A stretch of 64,000 nt of DNA. Origin: an uncultured Oscillospiraceae bacterium (GTDB lineage: Bacteria > Bacillota > Clostridia > Oscillospirales > Oscillospiraceae). The notes below the pieces were generated by a model. That model saw only the letters and a program-made list of their open reading frames with translations. It was not told the DNA's origin and did no database searches. The stretch spans positions 1-64,000 of the forward strand of contig CAKTMF010000008.1 of NCBI GenBank assembly GCA_934573855.1, in the 5' to 3' direction. The stretch's first letter is position 1; each line of letters begins with the position of its first letter. Position numbers and translations under genes: made by a program. This document shows positions 58,049-64,000 of this stretch, in pieces.

Positions 58049-61000
58049 ATGAAGAAAAGCTTTTTCAGCAAAGCCCTTGTACTGCTCCTTGTGATATCCA
58101 TGCTGTGCGGACAGCTCATGACCGGCTACGCTCTCGCGGCCGGCGACGCCGAGATACCGACGCTTTTTGAAGAGGACGATACCAGCGACGGCGGAGAGTT
58201 CGCCGAGGACCCGGACGAGGACCCGGAGGAGCCGGCGTGGGAGCCGGTCGAGCCGACGGAGCCGGTCGAGCCGACGGAGCCGGCCGCAGAGGTCACCTTC
58301 TCCGGCACGGAGGAGGACAGCGCGATAGAGGACGGGCGCGGAGGCATCACCGTTTCCATCGCCACCGCGCAGTCGACTGAGGTGCGCGACGGCGACACCT
58401 TTACCTTTACGGTACATGTCGACGACGAGGACCTCACGCTCCTGCCCAACATCGTCGACGGCAGCGAGCTCATCATACAGCTCCCCGCCTTCCTCACGAG
58501 GGACAGCTGGGAGAGCATGCTGCACGAGACGAGCTATTTCAAGGACTATCGCTTCGACACGGCCACCAACACCCTCACCCTCGTTTTCAAGGAGCCGGGC
58601 GGCACCTATGTCCGTTTTGCCTTCAACATATCCACCACCGTCGATACCATCGGTATCGAGGGTGAGCCTGCGGGCGACATCAAGGTGGGCATTCGCGGCG
58701 TGCTGGACGATTCACCCCTCGACACCATCCACGTGGGCGTGGGGACCGGCTCCGGCGAGGATCTCCCGCAGGAGGACCCCTATCTCAGAAAGCACATCTG
58801 GAGCAACGTCAAGGCCTCCCAGTACGGCATAAACGACTATCAGGTCGTACGCGACGAGACCAAGCCAATCGGCTATTCCCTCGCCGTGGGCATAAACGAC
58901 AACTACAGCGGCAGCGTATCCATTCTCGATAATCTCTCCGCCGGAGACCTCGCAGTCTGCGACGCGCAGGGCAATACCGGCTCCGCGGCGGAGCTTGTCC
59001 GGGTAATCATCGACGGCGAGACATGGCCCAACGGCAGCACCCATCCGAAGCTCGGAACGCTCACGATAACGGACGACGCGGAGTCCGGCTTTGACGTGTG
59101 CTTCAGCCGCGACGAGATACCCGAGGGGGCGGAGGGCAGGCTCGTCAACGTCGAGATACGCTATTTCGGTATCCTCACGGGCAGCTCGAACAACATCTCT
59201 AATTCCGCGAGACTCATGATAAACGGCCAGTACAGGGACGGCGCAAGCTCCGCCATCGTGCGGCGCGAGGATCAGGGCCTCTTTGTCAGCAAGAGCATCG
59301 TATACGGCGGCAATGCCGTCAAAGTCATCAACCTCGGCGATGAGGACGCCGCCGTCACCTTCCGCATAAACCTCTCGCAGGTGGGTCTGAGCAGCAGCAT
59401 AAGGGACGGCAAGCTTTTTGTTTTCGACATGATGGAGGACTGCTTCGTGTTCGACCCGGACGCCGTATCCTCCAACTGCGACCACTTCCGGCTCGAGGCG
59501 GACGGACAGAAGATAAACGTCGTCAAGAACGGCGACGGGGTCATACCGCAGGGCAACTACTACATCGACTTCACCGTCGGGATAGACCTTGACAGACTCC
59601 CCTACGGCGCGCAGGCGACCAACGTCGTCGGCAACGGGGTCTATATCCGCCGCCCGGCCAAGCTCACCGTAAACAAATACTGGACGGGCAGCGCGGACAT
59701 CGGCAAGGGCGCGAAGTTCGAGCTTTATTACGGAACGCGCCTCGTCAGCGCCGCGCCCATGAGCGCCGGGAGCGAGTATACGCTCCTCTTCTGGGCGGAC
59801 GACCTCAACGAGGGCGTGAACACCTACACCCTCCGCGAGACCGTCGACCCCGACAGCGGTTATGTGGCGCACAGAGACATCCCCGTCGTTATCGAAAAAA
59901 CGGAGGACAATACCGTGACGATCGTCTCCGCCGGTGACCGCGAGTACCACAGCGGAGCCGCGGCCGTCGACGTGCATAACGAGCCTGACGGCGGCGTCGG
60001 CACGCTCACCTTCAGAAAATACGGCGAGCGGGAGAAGAATGAAAACCTCATCGACGGCGGCGTTTACGAGCTGTACCGCGTTGACGGCGGCGGGGACGAG
60101 CTGATCGACACCTTCCGGACCATAGGCGGCGTGAAGGTGCTCGAGGAGCTGCCCTACGGCGAGTACTATGTGAAGGAGATATCCGCTCCCGCGGGCTACC
60201 TCATCATGGGCAGCGGCACCTCCGCCCATGTGACGATCAAAAAGATCGCGCCCCACGGGTCGGTCAAGCTGCTCAACAACAGGTACCGCGAGGGCGCGGT
60301 GGAGATACTCAAGAGCGACGAGAACGGCCGGCCTCTCTCCGGGGTCTCGTTCACGCTCACCGCGCAGTCCGGCGCGGCACAGACAAAGACCACCGACGAA
60401 AACGGCCGCCTGTGCTTCGCCGGTCTTGAGGCGGGGAGCTATACCGTGGCCGAGACCGTACCCGAGGGCTACACCGGCTACGAGGGACATTTCCATCTCA
60501 CCATCGACGAGAAGGGCGGCGCGCATACCGCCGCCGTGCCGAGAGACGCCGCCGTCGCCGTGAGCGGCAGCGTCATCACCATCAACTGGACGAACGTCCG
60601 GCTCTTCGGCGGCATAAACATAACAAAATGCGGCGAGAGCCTTGACGAAAGGCTCGCGGGCGCGGAATTTGCGCTCTACGACTCCGGCAATGCCGAGGTG
60701 CGCCGCGGCGTGACCGGCGATGACGGCGCGCTCTCGTTTACCGGCCTTGCCTACGGAAAATACATACTCAGGGAGCTGACGGCTCCCGACGGCTTCGTCG
60801 TGTCCGACGAGCTTTCTGAGGGCGTTTCCGTCACGGTCGGCTCGACCGTCCCCGTGTCGCTCAGCTTCAAAAACTCCGAGGAACGCGGCAGCATAAGAAT
60901 AATAAAGAAGGACTCCGCCACGGGCAGGACTCTTGCCGGGGCGCGCTTCGGCCTGTATTCCGACCCGGCTTCCGAAGTTCCCGACAGGATCGCGGCCACG

Positions 61001-64000
61001 GACGGCAGCGGCGCGTGCAGCTTTACCGGCCTCCGCTCCGGCGTATACTATGTGCGCGAGATCGCGGCTCCCGCTGGCTATATCCTCTCGGATGAGACGC
61101 GCAGCTTCACCGTCGGCGTCGCTGAGGGGGCGGAGGAGTACGTCTGGACGCACGAGAGCGTGTTCACAAACGACAAAAAGCTCTATAACATAAGCTTTAT
61201 AAAGACCGACGAGAGCGGCGCAAAGCGGCTCCCCGGCGCGGAATTTACCCTCACGGGCGGCGGGCTGACTCTGACCGCGCTCTCGGACGAGAGGGGAGCC
61301 GTCACCTTTGAGGACATCCCCTTCGGCACCTACACCGTGACCGAGACGAAAGCTCCCGCGGGCTATGTGGGCGCGAAGAGCTTCACCGTCACGGTGGGCG
61401 AGGGGAACACCCCCGCCGCCTATTCTCCCGGCCAGACGGTCGACGCGGGGACGGTGAAGAACGAGCATACCCGCCTCACCGTACTCAAGGTGGACGACAA
61501 AAACTCCGCCAAGGGCCTGCCGGGAACGAAATTTGTCATCATGTGCGGCGAGAGCTTCGTCACCGCCGAGGGCGCGGACGGCGCGTATGTCTATACGGGC
61601 CTTGCCGGGAGCGGCACGGAGTTCGTCACCGGCGGGGACGGGACCTTCGTCCTTGAATATATCCCCTCGGGCAGCTATATCCTGCGCGAGACGCAGGCCC
61701 CCGCCGGGTACATCATCTCGTCGGAGGACAAGGCGTTTGAGATAACGGACGCGGCGGAGAGCGTCACCGTGGGCAACACGGAGATACGCGGCGGCGTCAC
61801 GATCACCAAGACCGACGGGCGCGGGAGGCTCCTCGCGGGCATAGGCTTCACGGTGAGAACGGCCGAGGGCTATGTCCGGGCAGACGGCGGGAACGGCGTA
61901 TACAGCTTCGCCGGTATAGGCGAAACGCCCGATGTGCTGTATACCGCCGAGGACGGCACTCTCTCGCTCGGCATGCTCCCGTGGGGGACATACACGGCCG
62001 ACGAGGACGCGGCCACCACGCCCGCGGGACTTGTCCCGGAGACGGGGATAAGCTTTGAGATAACGTCGGCGCAGCACGGAAAGACTCTCGCGCTCTCGGT
62101 GGTGAACCGGCTCGAGACGGAGGACATCGTACTCTTAAAGCTCGATGCCGCGGGCAAGGGCCTATCCGGCGCGGTGTTCAGAGCCGTGTGCATAAGCTCC
62201 ACCGCGTACTCCGACAGCGAGGTGCGCTACGCAGTCTCCGACGAAAACGGCGAGGTGCGCTTCAAGGGCCTTCCCGCCGGTATCTACGAGGTCAGCGAGT
62301 ATGTCGCTCCCGCCGGCAAGAGACTGAATACCGAGGTATATATCCTCAGAGCGGGCGGCGCGGAGCTGCCGGAGGGCGTTGAGCTTTCCGAGCTGCCCGT
62401 CGTGTGCGTGAACAAGGATATCACCCATAAGACCACCGTCAGAAAGGTCAGCGCCGACGGCACGCCCGTCACGGGCATGGTCTTTGACATCACCGATACG
62501 GACGGGAACGTGATATATGCCGACGCCGCGGTCAACAGCGCGGACGGCGCGGAGCTTGAGCTGCCCGCCGGGGAATATTATCTTGTCGAAAAGAAGGCTC
62601 CCGAGAATTATATAAAGCTCGAAGAGCCGCTGTACTTCACCGTCACCGAGGGCGGCAGGAACGAGATCGTCGTCAAAAACGAGCCGGTTCGCGGCAGCCT
62701 CACCGTCATAAAGACGGACGGCGCGGGCAGCAGGCTCTCCGGGGCGGAATTTGCGGTGTACGATACCGCAGAATACTATGCCGACGCCGCCTCCGCAGTG
62801 CCGCTGTACACCATGATCACCGACTCCACGGGTACGGCGAGCGTCGGGGACATCCCGTTCGGCAGCTACACCGCAGCCGAGACGAGAGCGCCCGCGGGCT
62901 ATGAGCTTTGCACCGCCGCAAAGTCCTTCACGATAAGCGCGGAGAGCGGCAGCGCCGGCGTGGAGCTGACGTTTGTCAACGAAAAGAGCCGCTATGTATT
63001 CGAGCTTTTCAAGGCGGACATAAACGACGAAGAGCGGCTTCTTCCCGGCGCGGAATTTCTTGTGTACGGCGAGGGCTTCCACCGCTCCGTCGTGACCGGC
63101 GCGGACGGCGGGGCCGTCGTCGAGGTGCCGGCCCCCGGAAGATACAGCATTATCGAGACGAAAGCGCCCGAGGGCTATACGCTTGACCCCAACGTCCACC
63201 ATGTCGAGGTCGAGGAGCATACCCCGGAGGGCGCGGATATCGCCGTGCGCTTCGTCTCCCGCGACTATCCCACCGGGCTTCACCTCCTCAAGACCGACGA
63301 GAACGGCGATACGCTCTCCGGCGCGGAATTTGAGCTGTACAGCGCCGGCGGCACGGAGAGCCTTGTCTCCCTCGCAGCCGCGGAGGGCGGCTATGTATAC
63401 GCCCCCGGCGGCGACGTTACGCGCATAAGCGCGGGCGACGTGCTTATAAGCGGTCTCCCCTGCGGCAGATATGTGCTGCGCGAGGTCACGCCTCCGGCGG
63501 GCTATATGGCGCTCGGCGACATCCATTTTGAAATTAACGGCAGCGCCTACGATAAGCCCGCCACCGTCACCGTGCCGAACCTCCCGCACGAGCGGGGCGT
63601 CGCGGTCTGCAAGGAGAACACGGACGGCGTGCGCCTGCCCGGCGCGGAATTTACCCTATATGACGCGGAGGGTACGGCCATCGCGGCCAAGACCACCGGC
63701 GCGGGCGGCTATGTGCGCTTCACGGAGCTCAGAAGCGGCGCCTATATCATAAAGGAGACCGCCGCCCCGGCGGGCTATATTGCCGACGGACGTGAGTTCG
63801 GCTTCACCGTCGGCGACGACGGCACGGTGAGCGGCGCAGGCTTCGAGCCGTCGGGCGACGGTGAACAGCCGGTCTATGTGCTGACAGTCGTGAATGAGAG
63901 CGTGAAGCTCGGCTTCGAGATCGTGAAGCTCAGCTCGCTCAGCGGAAAGCGGCTCGACGGCGCGCAGTTCAGGCTTCTCGGCCGCGGCGTGAACAGAGTG
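58049..64000 (+). CDS. Giant SpaA/Cna-B repeat surface adhesin, 3' end outside the window
   Basis: The frame is open for 1984 codons to the window edge. It begins with signal peptide MKKSFFSKALVLLLVISMLC, then an acidic linker with short EPVEPTEP repeats. An N-terminal region (~residues 90-530, TVHVDDEDLTLLPNIVDGSE onward) resembles adhesive heads. A Cna-B-like domain starts at LTVNKYWTG (~59665). At least 14 SpaA-type repeats of ~75-110 residues follow; key motifs are GAEFTLYD/GARFGLYS near 60660, 60940, 61240, 62740, 63045, 63320 and 63640, each closing with ETxAPAGY-like segments. Such domains form intramolecular isopeptide bonds. The sorting signal should lie beyond 64000. Long minus-strand frames here (1121 and 475 codons) are shadows. 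Confidence 0.9.
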   Translation, partial: MKKSFFSKALVLLLVISMLCGQLMTGYALAAGDAEIPTLFEEDDTSDGGEFAEDPDEDPEEPAWEPVEPTEPVEPTEPAAEVTFSGTEEDSAIEDGRGGITVSIATAQSTEVRDGDTFTFTVHVDDEDLTLLPNIVDGSELIIQLPAFLTRDSWESMLHETSYFKDYRFDTATNTLTLVFKEPGGTYVRFAFNISTTVDTIGIEGEPAGDIKVGIRGVLDDSPLDTIHVGVGTGSGEDLPQEDPYLRKHIWSNVKASQYGINDYQVVRDETKPIGYSLAVGINDNYSGSVSILDNLSAGDLAVCDAQGNTGSAAELVRVIIDGETWPNGSTHPKLGTLTITDDAESGFDVCFSRDEIPEGAEGRLVNVEIRYFGILTGSSNNISNSARLMINGQYRDGASSAIVRREDQGLFVSKSIVYGGNAVKVINLGDEDAAVTFRINLSQVGLSSSIRDGKLFVFDMMEDCFVFDPDAVSSNCDHFRLEADGQKINVVKNGDGVIPQGNYYIDFTVGIDLDRLPYGAQATNVVGNGVYIRRPAKLTVNKYWTGSADIGKGAKFELYYGTRLVSAAPMSAGSEYTLLFWADDLNEGVNTYTLRETVDPDSGYVAHRDIPVVIEKTEDNTVTIVSAGDREYHSGAAAVDVHNEPDGGVGTLTFRKYGEREKNENLIDGGVYELYRVDGGGDELIDTFRTIGGVKVLEELPYGEYYVKEISAPAGYLIMGSGTSAHVTIKKIAPHGSVKLLNNRYREGAVEILKSDENGRPLSGVSFTLTAQSGAAQTKTTDENGRLCFAGLEAGSYTVAETVPEGYTGYEGHFHLTIDEKGGAHTAAVPRDAAVAVSGSVITINWTNVRLFGGINITKCGESLDERLAGAEFALYDSGNAEVRRGVTGDDGALSFTGLAYGKYILRELTAPDGFVVSDELSEGVSVTVGSTVPVSLSFKNSEERGSIRIIKKDSATGRTLAGARFGLYSDPASEVPDRIAATDGSGACSFTGLRSGVYYVREIAAPAGYILSDETRSFTVGVAEGAEEYVWTHESVFTNDKKLYNISFIKTDESGAKRLPGAEFTLTGGGLTLTALSDERGAVTFEDIPFGTYTVTETKAPAGYVGAKSFTVTVGEGNTPAAYSPGQTVDAGTVKNEHTRLTVLKVDDKNSAKGLPGTKFVIMCGESFVTAEGADGAYVYTGLAGSGTEFVTGGDGTFVLEYIPSGSYILRETQAPAGYIISSEDKAFEITDAAESVTVGNTEIRGGVTITKTDGRGRLLAGIGFTVRTAEGYVRADGGNGVYSFAGIGETPDVLYTAEDGTLSLGMLPWGTYTADEDAATTPAGLVPETGISFEITSAQHGKTLALSVVNRLETEDIVLLKLDAAGKGLSGAVFRAVCISSTAYSDSEVRYAVSDENGEVRFKGLPAGIYEVSEYVAPAGKRLNTEVYILRAGGAELPEGVELSELPVVCVNKDITHKTTVRKVSADGTPVTGMVFDITDTDGNVIYADAAVNSADGAELELPAGEYYLVEKKAPENYIKLEEPLYFTVTEGGRNEIVVKNEPVRGSLTVIKTDGAGSRLSGAEFAVYDTAEYYADAASAVPLYTMITDSTGTASVGDIPFGSYTAAETRAPAGYELCTAAKSFTISAESGSAGVELTFVNEKSRYVFELFKADINDEERLLPGAEFLVYGEGFHRSVVTGADGGAVVEVPAPGRYSIIETKAPEGYTLDPNVHHVEVEEHTPEGADIAVRFVSRDYPTGLHLLKTDENGDTLSGAEFELYSAGGTESLVSLAAAEGGYVYAPGGDVTRISAGDVLISGLPCGRYVLREVTPPAGYMALGDIHFEINGSAYDKPATVTVPNLPHERGVAVCKENTDGVRLPGAEFTLYDAEGTAIAAKTTGAGGYVRFTELRSGAYIIKETAAPAGYIADGREFGFTVGDDGTVSGAGFEPSGDGEQPVYVLTVVNESVKLGFEIVKLSSLSGKRLDGAQFRLLGRGVNRV

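Noticed and set aside
58712..63589. Long minus-strand open frames (1121 and 475 codons)
   Set aside because: They lie opposite the SpaA-repeat adhesin, whose plus-strand frame is open to the window edge with clear domains, so the minus frames are shadows.

Overview
Organism. The window looks like a GC-rich, anaerobic, spore-forming Gram-positive of the gut Clostridia, most like Oscillospiraceae/Ruminococcaceae. The evidence is a spoIIID gene, a pyruvate:ferredoxin oxidoreductase, an FprA-type flavodiiron protein, lipoprotein signal peptides, a sortase with a Cna/SpaA-type surface protein, strong Firmicutes Shine-Dalgarno sequences, and the palindromic intergenic repeats typical of this group. 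The family-level assignment is inference.

Layout. 1-520: the tail of an rRNA operon (5S) with tRNA-Asn, a CAT-anticodon tRNA and tRNA-Trp, then a terminator. 660-1789: a dead IS3-family transposase. 1931-5812: an iron/siderophore/corrinoid-type ABC importer with a SAM methyltransferase. 5837-7735: a visibly AT-richer graveyard of gene fragments (toxin tail, headless araD, broken small ORF, HAD hydrolase tail). 7789-19599: an unusual block led by a BlaI/M56 (BlaR1-like) regulator pair, followed by small secreted proteins, a VanZ-domain protein and three large lipoproteins that join a propeller-like N-terminal half to a solute-binding-protein-like C-terminal half. Two cassettes in it start with the same ~210 bp leader. 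19620-21866: a tandem PII-like protein and a DUF1538 membrane protein. 22490-26139: fprA and a fourth lipoprotein of the same family. 27016-30549: PFOR. 30838-32899: the Asp23/DAK2 pair.

33164-36968: a small lipoprotein, a DUF896 protein, a YfbR-type nucleotidase and an amidohydrolase, embedded in dense intergenic palindromic repeats. 37068-44517: typA, an alpha/beta hydrolase, rpsO, pnp and two mgtC/sapB paralogues. 44567-50415: spoIIID, a WYL regulator, galM, a YgjP-like peptidase, a MATE exporter and a PfkB kinase. 50578-54355: an amino-acid-type ABC importer with an M20 amidohydrolase. 54445-56280: a TtcA-like enzyme, rplM and rpsI. 56535-64000: a Pro/Glu-rich membrane protein, a sortase and the first 1984 codons of a giant SpaA-repeat adhesin that runs off the window.

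How it fits together. Most of the right half is housekeeping. The most novel part is 7.8-26.1 kb. A protease-coupled BlaI/M56 sensor pair sits before secreted SH3-like and peptidoglycan-binding-like proteins and lipoproteins with no transporter partners. This suggests an envelope-sensing or envelope-modification locus that grew by cassette duplication. Two TA-flanked MITEs have landed beside genes of this area, and one separates a ribosome binding site from its start codon; the duplicated cassette supplies the empty site for comparison.
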